A DNA stretch of 34,755 bases from contig JAHEQB010000099.1 in assembly GCA_019561555.1 (NCBI GenBank), forward strand, positions 1-34,755. The letters run 5' to 3'. This DNA is from Methanothermococcus sp. SCGC AD-155-C09. Its GTDB lineage: Archaea > AGJL01 > Methanococci > Methanococcales > Methanococcaceae. The notes below the pieces were generated by a model, which did no database searches, was not told the DNA's origin, and saw only the letters and a list, made by a program, of their open reading frames with translations. The position numbers and the translations under genes are program-made. Of the stretch, positions 11,040-19,937 are shown one piece after another. How positions within the stretch are numbered: the first letter of the stretch is position 1; every line of letters starts with the position of its first letter.

Positions 11040-11200
11040 ATATAATACACTTAAAAAGAAAATAAAAACATAAATAAAAATAAAAAAATAAAATCCTATA
11101 CCCCAATACCTCTAAACACTGGGGAAAGGATATTGTCCCTTTGATGAAGTGGCATTATGAACTTTTAGATTAGATAAGATAGATGGAGATAGATTTACAG
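11040..11200 (+). repeat. R1 leader-like repeat, copy 3 (upstream of gatB)
   Basis: Plus strand: ATACACTTAAAAAG, an A-rich run, then CCCCAATACCTCTAAACACTGGGG (11100-11123), whose ends CCCCA and TGGGG can pair. It points to gatB and is followed by an R2 module. The rest of 10734-11654 is almost pure A/T. Confidence 0.6.
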
Positions 11201-11375
11201 TAAAATCCTCATTAATTTTCATTATTAATATTTTATACTTCTTATTATTTTTGTTATATAATATTTATGTTAAAATTTAAATTTAAAACATTATTTGATT
11301 AATTATAATATAAAATTTATTAATAAAAATTTATTTTTTAAAATAAATAAAAAAATAATCATAAACTAATAAAAG

Positions 11376-11470
11376 AGCATTGCCATCTGAGTATAGCAAG
11401 ATACGGGGATTTTACCTCTCTTCAATGTAAATGATTAAAAAGTTCTAACTTTAAAAGGTAATAAAATATA
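11376..11470 (+). repeat. R2 module (upstream of gatB)
   Basis: GAGCATTGCCATCTGAGTAT, ACGGGGATTTTACCTCTC and TGTAAATGATTAAAAA...TAACTTTAAAAG align in the same order with the minus-strand copy at 8740-8840. It ends about 185 bp before gatB. A GC-richer island in an AT desert is what a structured RNA would look like, but no fold was computed. Confidence 0.5.
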
Positions 11471-11654
11471 TAATATTTTTTTAAATCCCTTAGAAGATAA
11501 GTTAAGATATTATGCATTTGGCTATAATAATAAAATATTAAAATACTCGAAACAATTAGAAAACTAAAGAAAATTAATTAATCATCTCTTATTATAAATT
11601 TTTTTATTAATTTTTTAATAATTTATTTAAAATTTTAATATATGGTGAGATAAC

Positions 11655-13070
11655 ATGGATGAAAACGTCTCTATGAAGTGTGGTTTAGAGATTCATGTTC
11701 AAGTGGATACAAAATCAAAGTTATTTTGTAGATGTCCTACAAACTATAACGAGGTACCCCCAAATACCAATATATGTCCTGTATGCATTGGGCATCCAGG
11801 AGCAAGGCCCATGCCCCCAAATAAAAAAGCCATAGATATTGCAGTCATGGTAGCCAAAATGTTAGGATGCGAGATTGTACTAAATAAAGATATTTACTTC
11901 CAAAGAAAGCACTATAGGTATCCAGATTTACCTGGGGGCTATCAGAGAACTACAGTTCCTGTGGGGGTTAATGGAAATTTCTTAGATGTGGGTATTACTG
12001 AGGTGCATCTTGAGGAGGATCCTGGACAGTATAAACCAGATTTAGGTGTTGTTGATTACAATAGAAGTGGTACCCCCCTTATTGAAATAGTCACTGAGCC
12101 AGATATGAAAACCCCTGAAGAGGCCAGGGAATTTTTAAAACAACTAATGAGGTTATTTAAGTACATTGGACATCTTAGGGGAGAGGGTACAATGAGGGCT
12201 GATGTTAATATATCTGTTAATTACAAGGGTATTCAGGGGAATAGAGTTGAAGTAAAAAATGTTAATTCCATCAAAGGGGTTTATAAAGTCTTAAAATATG
12301 AGTATATAAGACAGAAAAACATTTTACGAAGGGGAGGAGAAATTAAGAGGGAAACACGAGCATACATGGAGTCTCAGATGATTACAAAGGCCATGAGATC
12401 AAAGGAAACTGCAGATGACTATAGATATATACCAGATCCAGATATTCAACCTATAGTATTGGATAGCAATTGGGTAGAGGAAGTGGAATCCAAAATGCCT
12501 GAAACCCCAATGGAAAAGGAAAAGAGATTTATGGAAGAGTACGGTATAAAAGAAGGGGATGCAAAGGTTCTTGTTTCTGATTTGGCCCTTGCCGAGGTTT
12601 TTGAGAAGGTTGTCCATGAGTTAGGAGTGGATGAGAAAAACATAAACCTTGCAGTAACTTGGATAAGGAACGAGTTAAGGAGGGTTTTAGCCTATAATAA
12701 AATAGACTTTTTTGAAAGTAATCTAAAATCTGAACATTTAACAGAACTTATAAAGTTAATAATAGATAATACCATAAGCCAGAAGATAGGTAAAAGGGTT
12801 ATTGAAATAATGGTGGAAAATAGGGGGAAAAAGACTCCAAAGGAGATCATAGAAGAATTGGGATTAACAGTAATTACCAATGATGATGTACTTATAAATG
12901 CCTGTGAGGAGGCCATAAAAAATAATCCCAAGGCTGTTGAAGATTATCTAAATGGAAATAAGGTAGCCTTAAACTTCTTAATGGGCCAAGTTATGAAATT
13001 AACAAGGGGGCGAGCAGAACCTAAGAAGGTTGTAGAGATTTTAAAGGAAAAATTAAAGGACTATAGTTAG
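11655..13070 (+). CDS. gatB: Asp-tRNA(Asn)/Glu-tRNA(Gln) amidotransferase subunit B
   Basis: 471 residues. With GatA and GatC it converts Asp-tRNA(Asn) or Glu-tRNA(Gln) to the amidated form. Visible marks are the start KCGLEIHVQVDTKSKLFCRC, CPVCIGHPGARP (zinc-site cysteines), YFQRKHYRYPDLPGGYQ, VHLEEDPGQYK, DYNRSGTPLIEIVTEPD and RADVNIS. The helical and YqeY-like tRNA-binding tail occupies about 330-470. The length is that of GatB, not the longer GatE. No gatA or gatC lies nearby. GGTGA precedes the ATG. It is preceded by 920 bp without genes. Confidence 0.95.
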   Translation: MDENVSMKCGLEIHVQVDTKSKLFCRCPTNYNEVPPNTNICPVCIGHPGARPMPPNKKAIDIAVMVAKMLGCEIVLNKDIYFQRKHYRYPDLPGGYQRTTVPVGVNGNFLDVGITEVHLEEDPGQYKPDLGVVDYNRSGTPLIEIVTEPDMKTPEEAREFLKQLMRLFKYIGHLRGEGTMRADVNISVNYKGIQGNRVEVKNVNSIKGVYKVLKYEYIRQKNILRRGGEIKRETRAYMESQMITKAMRSKETADDYRYIPDPDIQPIVLDSNWVEEVESKMPETPMEKEKRFMEEYGIKEGDAKVLVSDLALAEVFEKVVHELGVDEKNINLAVTWIRNELRRVLAYNKIDFFESNLKSEHLTELIKLIIDNTISQKIGKRVIEIMVENRGKKTPKEIIEELGLTVITNDDVLINACEEAIKNNPKAVEDYLNGNKVALNFLMGQVMKLTRGRAEPKKVVEILKEKLKDYS

Positions 13071-13278
13071 ACGCATAAACTTAACTTATAATTCAATATA
13101 ACAATGAAAATAATAAAAAAGATAATATTAATAGAGAGAAATACTTGTAAATTCATTCATATATTACTTTAGTTTTACTATATATTTTTTTAAAATCATA
13201 ATTAGATTTTAAAACCCACTTAAAGATAAATGGTTAAAAAAATATAATATCAACATAAAAAAGTATTTTTATAATATA

Positions 13279-13470
13279 CTATTTTTTAAAATTTTTAAAC
13301 CTACTTAAACGTTCATTGATTTTATCCAATTCCTCTCTAGTAAGTCTTGTAGATTGCTTAACATGTTCCAACTCCTTTTTTAATTGTATTACTTTTATAA
13401 AGAGTACAATATTTATTATAAGGCTAATAACGGCTATTACAATAGCAATAGTGCTAATAAATGAATCCAT
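13279..13470 (-). CDS. Small membrane-anchored coiled-coil protein downstream of minD
   Basis: 63 residues: one N-terminal membrane helix (about residues 5-27, FISTIAIVIAVISLIINIVLF), then a charged heptad-like helix (about 28-60, LKKELEHVKQ...EELDKINERLSRF). The start lies 2 nt after the minD stop and uses a GGGGGT site inside the minD end, so the two are probably one operon with coupled translation. I do not recognise the family. The arrangement suggests a membrane partner or anchor for the MinD-type ATPase, which is inference only. Confidence 0.65.
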   Translation of the reverse strand: MDSFISTIAIVIAVISLIINIVLFIKVIQLKKELEHVKQSTRLTREELDKINERLSRFKNFKK

Positions 13471-13472
13471 TT

Positions 13473-14252
13473 TTATCTACCCCCAAATAATCCTTTAATG
13501 AATTTTTTAATAAATGATTCTCGTTCAACTTTTTTAGGTTGGTATTTCTTACCAATTAACTTTGCTGCAATTTTCATAATTGCCTCTGCAGCAATAGAAT
13601 CTGGATATTTCAATACAATAGGCTCTCCAAATGCAGCACATCTCTTAACATAAGGATCCTCTGGAATAACTCCTAATATTGGGACTTCTAATATTGTCTC
13701 AATTGCACTGGAACTTAACTCTGAGTCTTCTATGGTTGTTCTATTTATTATGGCTCCTAAAATATTAGTATCAAACTTTTTCGCTATGGCTATAACCTTT
13801 AAGGCATCAGATATGGAGGATATTTCAGGATTAACTACCAATATTAAATGCTCAGCAGTGGACATTGCTGTTAATGCCTCCTTCCCAATCCCTGCAGGGC
13901 AATCTATTATAATAATTTCTGCCATATCATGTAGTTTTAATAGGACCTCTTCCAATTTTTCTGGCCTGGCTTTTCTAAATGCATCTAAGGATATACCTGC
14001 AGGTACTATCTTTACCCCCGCAGGACCTTCGTATATGGCCTTTTCTATGGGGGCATTTCCTGCAAGAACATCATTTAATGTTACTGATTTTCCATCTAAG
14101 CCCATAACCAATTCTAAATTGGCCATGGCTATATCTGCATCTAAAACTATAACTTCTTTTCCAAGTTTTGATAGGGCCACGGCTAAGTTGGCTGAAATAG
14201 TAGTTTTACCTGTACCACCTTTACCCGATGCAATTGCAATGGATATTGCCAT
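13473..14252 (-). CDS. minD: MinD/ParA-family ATPase
   Basis: 259 residues. The deviant Walker A KGGTGKTT is at residues 10-17, switch I DADIAMANLELVMG near 39-52, and Walker B IIIIDCPAGIGKEA near 113-125. The C-terminal tail ESFIKKFIKGLFGGR looks like the amphipathic membrane-targeting helix of MinD proteins. It closely follows archaeal MinD homologues that I remember. Archaeal MinDs lack MinC/MinE, and their role is spatial positioning of cell-surface structures rather than division in the species studied. GGTGA precedes the ATG. It is the first gene of an apparent two-gene operon with the 63-residue protein. Confidence 0.88.
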   Translation of the reverse strand: MAISIAIASGKGGTGKTTISANLAVALSKLGKEVIVLDADIAMANLELVMGLDGKSVTLNDVLAGNAPIEKAIYEGPAGVKIVPAGISLDAFRKARPEKLEEVLLKLHDMAEIIIIDCPAGIGKEALTAMSTAEHLILVVNPEISSISDALKVIAIAKKFDTNILGAIINRTTIEDSELSSSAIETILEVPILGVIPEDPYVKRCAAFGEPIVLKYPDSIAAEAIMKIAAKLIGKKYQPKKVERESFIKKFIKGLFGGR

Positions 14253-14328
14253 TATTTTTCACCCATTATTTGCTATATTTTTATTTTATTTGATATATAT
14301 CCATTCATTTTTTTATTCCATATTTTAT

Positions 14329-15675
14329 TTATATACTATTACAATTATACCTACTAACTTGATTATTTAATAAAACATTTTCTAATTTTTCAATTGCATT
14401 AACAATATCTTTTCTTTTAACTCCTATTGAAGCATTTATAACAATATAATTATAGGGATATTCTCCCAAGTAACAGGTGGAGAATTTATCAGAGGATCTC
14501 ACTCCCCTTGGTCCAGTAATTCTTAAACTATACAATTTTCCTGCAATTTTTACAGGATCTGAATTTATGGCAATAGATAGAGATATTGGATTATTAATAT
14601 TTAAAACTTTACCTCCTATTTTTTCTGCCAAGTTATTGAGAAGTACATCTAAAAGATTTCTACATTCTATTTGTTGTTCCATAAGTTTTAAATACTTATC
14701 CATTCCCAAGGATAGTAATGATATCAATATATTTACAATAGGTGTTGCACAGGCTCTTCCAGGATAACTAAGGGATACTTCCCTTAGGAATTCCCTGTCC
14801 TTGGAATATATTATACTACCCCCTATTGGAGTTAATAATGTTTTATCTGAGGAACTTACAATGGCATCAACCCTGTATTTTAATGCCTTATTTAATTTAT
14901 TAATATAGTACTTATTTTGCAGGGCATAGGCTCCATTTATAATATGGGGTACATTGTACTCCTTACATATCTTTGCTATTCTTTCAATATCATCACCTTC
15001 CCTTGGGGGGAAAAATGTAAGGGTACTTAAAATACAGGGGTTATTTTTACATTCTATTTCATGAATTAGGGCATCCTCTATATCCTCCACATCTACTTTA
15101 AGGGCATCTCCATATAACTTAGTTTCAACTAATCTCATTTTAAACCCTGAAAAAAATACGGCCTTTATTGGACTTTTATGGGCTGCATAGGGATATATCA
15201 CTACATTGGATTGATATTTCTTTCTTATGGCATTTAAACATAAGGATAGGGACATTCCTGTTGCCACAGGAACTGCAATTGAATAAACCTTTAAACCTAA
15301 GCCATTTAAAAAACTTGTTAATAGATTATTTGTTAAACTATACATAACACTTGCTCCAGGGGCCTTAGGTTGTGGATCTATTAAATTGCCACTTCTTCCA
15401 ACTCCATGACAAAAACCAGAAACTAATTCCTCTTGAATTTTTGAGGCATATCGTCCTTCTCTCTCTCCAATCCTTATAACCTTAGGGTCCTTATCAGTAT
15501 CCATAAGTGAAAGAAACTTTAAAAACAATTTTATTTTATCGTCAGATATGCCCTTTTTTGGCACTTTTCTATGGTTTAAAATTTCCTCAATGTATTCAAA
15601 ATTATCCTTTAATATTATTAATCCCCTATCCTCCATGTTCTTGGGAATCATTCCAGTTATATTCATTTTAAACAT
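14329..15675 (-). CDS. spcS: O-phosphoseryl-tRNA(Sec) selenium transferase (SepSecS)
   Basis: PLP enzyme that converts phosphoseryl-tRNA(Sec) to selenocysteinyl-tRNA(Sec) with selenophosphate. Motifs: RIGEREGRYASKIQEELVSGFCHGVGRSGNL, the phosphate-loop QPKAPGASVMYSLTN, and the PLP lysine in SSSDKTLLTPIGGS, all as I remember from the M. jannaschii enzyme. The ORF track starts at 15750 (473 residues), but family proteins begin near the GMIPKNM segment, and the ATG at 15675 has AGTGA at the 4-nt spacing used by other genes here, so I prefer 448 residues. It implies that this organism makes selenoproteins. An R1 element lies upstream. Confidence 0.88.
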   Translation of the reverse strand: MFKMNITGMIPKNMEDRGLIILKDNFEYIEEILNHRKVPKKGISDDKIKLFLKFLSLMDTDKDPKVIRIGEREGRYASKIQEELVSGFCHGVGRSGNLIDPQPKAPGASVMYSLTNNLLTSFLNGLGLKVYSIAVPVATGMSLSLCLNAIRKKYQSNVVIYPYAAHKSPIKAVFFSGFKMRLVETKLYGDALKVDVEDIEDALIHEIECKNNPCILSTLTFFPPREGDDIERIAKICKEYNVPHIINGAYALQNKYYINKLNKALKYRVDAIVSSSDKTLLTPIGGSIIYSKDREFLREVSLSYPGRACATPIVNILISLLSLGMDKYLKLMEQQIECRNLLDVLLNNLAEKIGGKVLNINNPISLSIAINSDPVKIAGKLYSLRITGPRGVRSSDKFSTCYLGEYPYNYIVINASIGVKRKDIVNAIEKLENVLLNNQVSRYNCNSI

Positions 15676-15814
15676 AATTTCACTTATTTTCTTATTGGAC
15701 AGTGTGTTTAAAAATTTATAATCAATTATATAATTTAAATTTAAATCCATAATATAAAAATAGAGGTATTCAATAATAAAAAATAATAAAAAATAATAAA
15801 AGAAATATTTTAAG

Positions 15815-15950
15815 TCCTACCTTAGCCTGAGTATGATATTTTCATAATATATCCTGTTAAGGATTTCTATCTGCTTTCCCGGTGCTTAGGAGCACCTAAG
15901 GAGATAACAATAGAAATTTCTATTTTTTTTAATGTATTTATTTTTTTTAA
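15815..15950 (-). repeat. R1 leader-like repeat, copy 4 (upstream of SepSecS)
   Basis: Minus strand: AAATACATTAAAAAAAATAG, then CTTAGGTGCTCCTAAGCACC. The core at 15881-15896 is a perfect GGTGC/GCACC hairpin, with an alternative CTTAGG/CCTAAG pairing. It is followed by GCAGATAGAAATCCTTAACAGGAT and a CTCAGGCTAAG segment shared with copies 5 and 8. It points towards SepSecS. Confidence 0.65.
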
Positions 15951-16253
15951 GAAATTTTAAAATATTATATTTTATTTTTTATCTTGATATTTTTATTTTT
16001 TTATTTTGTTTATATATTTTTTATATATTTATAATAATTATTATTTTTTTACAAAATTCTTAATGAAAATTAAGTTTTTTTATATAATTATTTTTTTTAG
16101 ACTATAAAAAAGACATTAAAAAATATTTTAATTAATATTTTAATATAATTACTATTTTTTTCTTTATTTTATAAGTAAATAGCATATCTTTCAATTTATC
16201 AAATCTCCCTTTAACTTAGAACCTTCTATTATATGGTGACAATCCATTAGATA

Positions 16254-17279
16254 TCATTTCATAAATAATCTTTTCATACTTCTTTCAATAGCGCCCTCTG
16301 CTGCTTTTTCTCCAATAATGGTTCTAAGTTCATTTACAAGGGCCTGAGAGGCTACAATTGTTGTTGGGTTTACCTTAGAATTTTTAGATTTTTCAACTAT
16401 TTTATCATCCAAATTACTTAAAATATCCAGGGCTACATCCAATCCCTTTTGATCCTCCAACAGACGCATGGATGAGGCACTCTTTATAACCAATTCCACA
16501 TTAAGGGCCTTTAAAAGGCCATAAACACCTGAAGTCTCCACAATTGAAGACATTGTTTGAAGTGTCATGGCTATCTGCTGCTCTACCATTTTCTTAGGTG
16601 CTCCTATAACTTCCCTACTAACAGTGTAATACTCTAAAACACCTGCTAATGCCACAGCAGTTGTAAGAACTCCCATATCTGAAACAGTAGGTACTACATC
16701 AATAGGAACTACATAGGCCTTCTTATTAACACTCTCTGCTAATTCAACACATTTTTTCATCTGTTCCTCAGTAATGTATTCCCTTCCATCAAGGGCAGTA
16801 CCTCCTATAACATAGTGATTATGTTGAGGAGTGCCAGGCACTGCAGCAGGCTGCATTGAGGAAATACCCACATCCTTTCTCTCCCTAAGTTCATATTTAA
16901 GACTTATATAAAGGACACTAGGGGAGGCAGTACAGGTGGTTAAAATAACCCCATCCTTTGGAAGATATGTAATTATACTATTAGCAACGCTTGTAGTGAC
17001 ACATCCAAAGGGTGTAAAAAGTATATGCAACTCTCCATGCTTTGCAGCCTCCATATCATTGTTAGTAATCTTAACTCCTGAACTTTCAACTTTTTCCCAC
17101 ATTTCATCAGTTAATTTATTTCTATCTGGTTCTGAAAGTATAACATCATGTCCTGCCTCAGCAAATTCCATTGCCATTCTACTTCCACCGTAGGGTGGCT
17201 CCCCTCCAAAAAGTTCTGGAAGTTTAAGTTTGTTAACATATAAGTTCTGATTTCCTGCTCCGTAGACTGAAACCTTCAT
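16254..17279 (-). CDS. Hmd paralogue (HmdII/HmdIII type), array copy 1
   Basis: 341 residues. Homologous to [Fe]-hydrogenase Hmd but of the paralogue class: it starts KVSVYGAGNQNLY, a Rossmann motif in which the catalytic His14 of true Hmd is replaced, then GGEPPYGGSRMAMEFA. The iron-ligand cysteine is kept (ILTTCTASP, C116), but the histidine of the following SMHPAAVPGT motif is Gln (SSMQPAAV). Such paralogues bind or may sense the FeGP cofactor, and one was reported to interact with a tRNA synthetase; none is a proven hydrogenase. ATG with GGTGA 4 nt upstream and a TATA box at about -55. First of four tandem minus-strand copies and, with copy 3, of the A type in its centre (PIDVVPTVSDMGVL). 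Confidence 0.9.
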   Translation of the reverse strand: MKVSVYGAGNQNLYVNKLKLPELFGGEPPYGGSRMAMEFAEAGHDVILSEPDRNKLTDEMWEKVESSGVKITNNDMEAAKHGELHILFTPFGCVTTSVANSIITYLPKDGVILTTCTASPSVLYISLKYELRERKDVGISSMQPAAVPGTPQHNHYVIGGTALDGREYITEEQMKKCVELAESVNKKAYVVPIDVVPTVSDMGVLTTAVALAGVLEYYTVSREVIGAPKKMVEQQIAMTLQTMSSIVETSGVYGLLKALNVELVIKSASSMRLLEDQKGLDVALDILSNLDDKIVEKSKNSKVNPTTIVASQALVNELRTIIGEKAAEGAIERSMKRLFMK

Positions 17280-17326
17280 AAATTCACCAATGGTATCTGA
17301 TGATGGCTTACAGTATTTTATGATAG

Positions 17327-17338
17327 TTATATATAAAT
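17327..17338 (-). promoter_or_regulatory. TATA box of Hmd-paralogue copy 1
   Basis: Minus strand AATTTATATATAACT, about 50-60 bp before the ATG, predicting a leader of about 25-30 nt. The equivalent site is not obvious in copy 2. Confidence 0.5.
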
Positions 17339-17347
17339 TGTATACTT

Positions 17348-17388
17348 CCCTTAGTATTTAATAATTACTATACGGAACTATCAATAGC
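17348..17388 (-). promoter_or_regulatory. Conserved upstream block, Hmd copy 1
   Basis: Contains AGTTCCGTATAGTAATTATT followed by AAATACTAAGGG (minus strand). It is nearly identical to the block before copy 2 and recognisable before copy 3. It is conserved better than the DNA between it and the start, so it may be an operator or activator site, or simply a remnant of recent tandem duplication. Confidence 0.45.
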
Positions 17389-17530
17389 ATCTATCTATTT
17401 TTCTTTTATAGATTCTGAAAACTTTTAATTAAAAAATTTACTTTTATTTATTTTAATTAAAAAATAATAAAAAAAACTAAAAAAATAACTTTAAAAAAAT
17501 TTAAGAATTTATTAATTATGTATTATAATT

Positions 17531-18559
17531 CTACTCATTCATAAAGAGTTTTCTCATACTTCTTTTAATGGCTCCATCTGCTGCTCTATCCCCCATAATG
17601 ACTCTAAGTTCATTTACAAGTCTCTGAGGGGCTACAGGTGTTGTTGGGTTTACCTTGGCATTCTTAACCCTTTCCATTAATTCCTCGTCAATATTCTTTA
17701 ATCTCTCCAATGCTGCTTTTGAGGTTTTCTGATCCTCCGTAAGACATATAAATGAGGTACTCTTTCTAATCAATTCCACATCAAGGGCCTTTAAGAGGCC
17801 AGAAATTCCTGAAGTCTCCACAAGGGAGGCTAATGTTTGGAGTGCCATAAGTATATCCAATTCTATTACCTCTTCAGGGATATCCATAACCTTTCTACCA
17901 ATGGTGTAATAGTCCAATATACCTGCCAACGCCACGGCAGTTACTAAAGAGGATCCCATATTTCCAGTGGGGCATATTGCACCTATGGGAACTATATAAG
18001 TCTTCTTATTAACACTCTCTGCAAGTTGGATACACTTTTTCAATTGCTCCTCAGTAATGTAGTCCTTTCCCTCAAGAGAGGTGCCCCCTATAATATAATA
18101 AGTATGTTGAGGGGTACCGGGAATTGCAGTAGGATGTACTGAAGAGATACCAACATCACTTCTCTCCTTAAATTTATATTTGAGATAGTGATATGGGACA
18201 AGTGGGCAGATATTATAGGTAGTTAGAATTATGGCATCCTTTGGAAGATGTGGAAGTATATTCTTAATAATCTCTAGAATACGATCTCTGGGTGTAAAGA
18301 ATATATGGACCTCTCCGTGCTTAGCAGCCTCTATGTCATCGTTGGTAACTTTAACCCCAGATTCTTCAACTTTTTTCCACATTTCATCAGTTAATGCATT
18401 TCTATCTGGTTCTGAAAGTATAACATCATGTCCTGCCTGGGCAAATTCCATTGCCACCCTACTTCCCCCGTAGGGAGGTTCTCCTCCAAAAAGTTCTGGT
18501 GCTTTAATTTTGTTAATATATAGGTTCTGATTCCCTGCTCCGTAGACTGAAACCTTCAT
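17531..18559 (-). CDS. Hmd paralogue, array copy 2, iron-ligand Cys replaced by Tyr
   Basis: 342 residues, B type in the centre (HTYYIIGGTSLEG, PIGAICPTGNMGSS), shared with copy 4. The N-terminus MKVSVYGAGNQNLY matches copy 1. The iron-binding cysteine expected in ILTTC is tyrosine here (ILTTYNICP, Y115; codon TAT where copies 3 and 4 have TGT), although a second Cys three residues on is present as in copy 4. If it still binds the FeGP cofactor, it cannot do so by the usual Cys ligand. The ORF is intact, with ATG and GGTGA at 4 nt. Its C-terminal part (TSKAALERLKNIDEEL) is the most divergent of the four. Confidence 0.88.
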   Translation of the reverse strand: MKVSVYGAGNQNLYINKIKAPELFGGEPPYGGSRVAMEFAQAGHDVILSEPDRNALTDEMWKKVEESGVKVTNDDIEAAKHGEVHIFFTPRDRILEIIKNILPHLPKDAIILTTYNICPLVPYHYLKYKFKERSDVGISSVHPTAIPGTPQHTYYIIGGTSLEGKDYITEEQLKKCIQLAESVNKKTYIVPIGAICPTGNMGSSLVTAVALAGILDYYTIGRKVMDIPEEVIELDILMALQTLASLVETSGISGLLKALDVELIRKSTSFICLTEDQKTSKAALERLKNIDEELMERVKNAKVNPTTPVAPQRLVNELRVIMGDRAADGAIKRSMRKLFMNE

Positions 18560-18626
18560 AAATTCACCAATAACACTTGATAATGACTTTTCAGTATTTT
18601 AGATGGTTATTTACTATACGTAATAA

Positions 18627-18667
18627 CCCTTAGTATTTAATGATTACTATACAGAACTATCAATAGC
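18627..18667 (-). promoter_or_regulatory. Conserved upstream block, Hmd copy 2
   Basis: Minus strand AGTTCTGTATAGTAATCATT then AAATACTAAGGG, differing from the block before copy 1 at only a few positions over about 40 bp. Confidence 0.45.
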
Positions 18668-18810
18668 CCCTATCTATTTTTTTTATAGATTTAGAAAAAC
18701 TTAATTAAAAAATATATTATTTTAATTTAATTAAAAATTAATAAAAAAATAAAATAATAATTTTAATTGTTTAAATAATTTGTTAATTGTAGTATAATTT
18801 TTATAGGTCG

Positions 18811-19836
18811 CTAATGGCTCATAAAGAGTTTTTTCATACTTCTTTTAATGGCACCATCTGCTGCTTTACCTCCAATAATAGTTCTAAGTTCATTTATAAG
18901 TGACTGGGAGGCCACAAGTGTTGTTGGATTTACCTTAGCATTTTTAGATTTTTCCAATATTCCATTATTTAGATTACTTAAAATATCCAAGGCCGCCTTT
19001 AATTCTTTCTGCTCCTCCATTAGATACATGGAGGAGGCACTATTCACTAGTAGTTCCATATCAATGGTTTTTAAAAGGCCATCTACATCTGAAGTTTCCA
19101 CAATAGAGGCCAATGTTTGAAGTGATGCAACTATCTGTTGCTTTATCATTTTTTTAGGTGCATTTATAACCTCCCTACCAACAGTGTAATAGTCTAAGAT
19201 ACCTGCCAATGCCACAGCAGTTATTAGAACTCCCATATCTGAAATAGCAGGTACTATATCAATAGGAACTACATAGGCCTTCTTATTAACACTCTCGGCT
19301 AATTCAATACATTTTTTCATCTGCTCCTTAGTAATGTACTCCTTTCCATCAAGGGCAGCGCCTCCTATAACATAGTGATTATGTTGAAGGGTACCTGGAA
19401 CTGTAGCTGGGTGCATAGATGAGATACCTATATCACCTCTCTTCTTAAGTTCAGATCTAAGGGACTCATATAAAAGTATGGGAAAAACAGTGCAAGTGGT
19501 TAGAATTACAGCATCCTTTGGTAAATATGGAAGTATGTTCTTGGCTATACTTTTAGTATGGCCATAGGGTGTAAAAAGTATATGAACTTCCCCATGCTTA
19601 GCAGATTCTATATCATCGTTAATAACTTTAACCCCAGATTCTTCAACCTTCCCCCACATTTCATCAGTTAGTTTATTTTTATCTGGTTCTGCAAGTATAA
19701 CATCATGTCCTGCCTGGGCAAACTCCATTGCCATTCTACTTCCGCCGTAGGGTGGCTCCCCTCCATAGAGTTCTGGTACTTTAAGTTTATTAATATACAA
19801 ATCTTGATTCCCTGCTCCGTAGACTGAAACTTTTAT
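18811..19836 (-). CDS. Hmd paralogue, array copy 3, apparent ATA start
   Basis: A-type centre (HNHYVIGGAALDG, PIDIVPAISDMGVL) like copy 1. C115 (ILTTCTVFP) and the SMHPATVPG histidine are both kept. The ORF track begins at a TTG (19800), but the conserved N-terminus IKVSVYGAGNQDLY lies upstream in frame. It begins at ATA (19836-19834), exactly where copies 1 and 2 have ATG and 4 nt after GGTGA. Between that ATA and the in-frame TAG at 19857-19855 there is no ATG, GTG or TTG; an ATT lies immediately before it. With ATA the protein is 341 residues, the same as copy 1. Starting at TTG would remove the GxGxxQ nucleotide-fold motif. Either an ATA (or ATT) start is used or the gene is newly crippled. 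Confidence 0.82.
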   Translation of the reverse strand: MKVSVYGAGNQDLYINKLKVPELYGGEPPYGGSRMAMEFAQAGHDVILAEPDKNKLTDEMWGKVEESGVKVINDDIESAKHGEVHILFTPYGHTKSIAKNILPYLPKDAVILTTCTVFPILLYESLRSELKKRGDIGISSMHPATVPGTLQHNHYVIGGAALDGKEYITKEQMKKCIELAESVNKKAYVVPIDIVPAISDMGVLITAVALAGILDYYTVGREVINAPKKMIKQQIVASLQTLASIVETSDVDGLLKTIDMELLVNSASSMYLMEEQKELKAALDILSNLNNGILEKSKNAKVNPTTLVASQSLINELRTIIGGKAADGAIKRSMKKLFMSH

Positions 19837-19896
19837 AATTTCACCCCTGAATATCTAATGGTTTTATATTGTTCAAATTATATGTAATTATATACT

Positions 19897-19937
19897 CCTT
19901 AAGGTATTTAATATTTACTATGATAGAACTATTAACG
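19897..19937 (-). promoter_or_regulatory. Conserved upstream block, Hmd copy 3
   Basis: A diverged version of the block before copies 1 and 2 (minus strand AGTTCTATCATAGTAAATAT then TAAATACCTTAAGG). Copy 4 has no clear equivalent. Confidence 0.35.

Noticed and set aside
10734-11040. Meaningful simple repeat in the A-run-rich gap after cimA
   Set aside because: Runs of A and T are present in most gaps of this genome, with no constant period or unit.
13732-14370. 212-codon plus-strand ORF
   Set aside because: Antisense of minD and SepSecS; no domain features, and the two minus-strand genes are certain.
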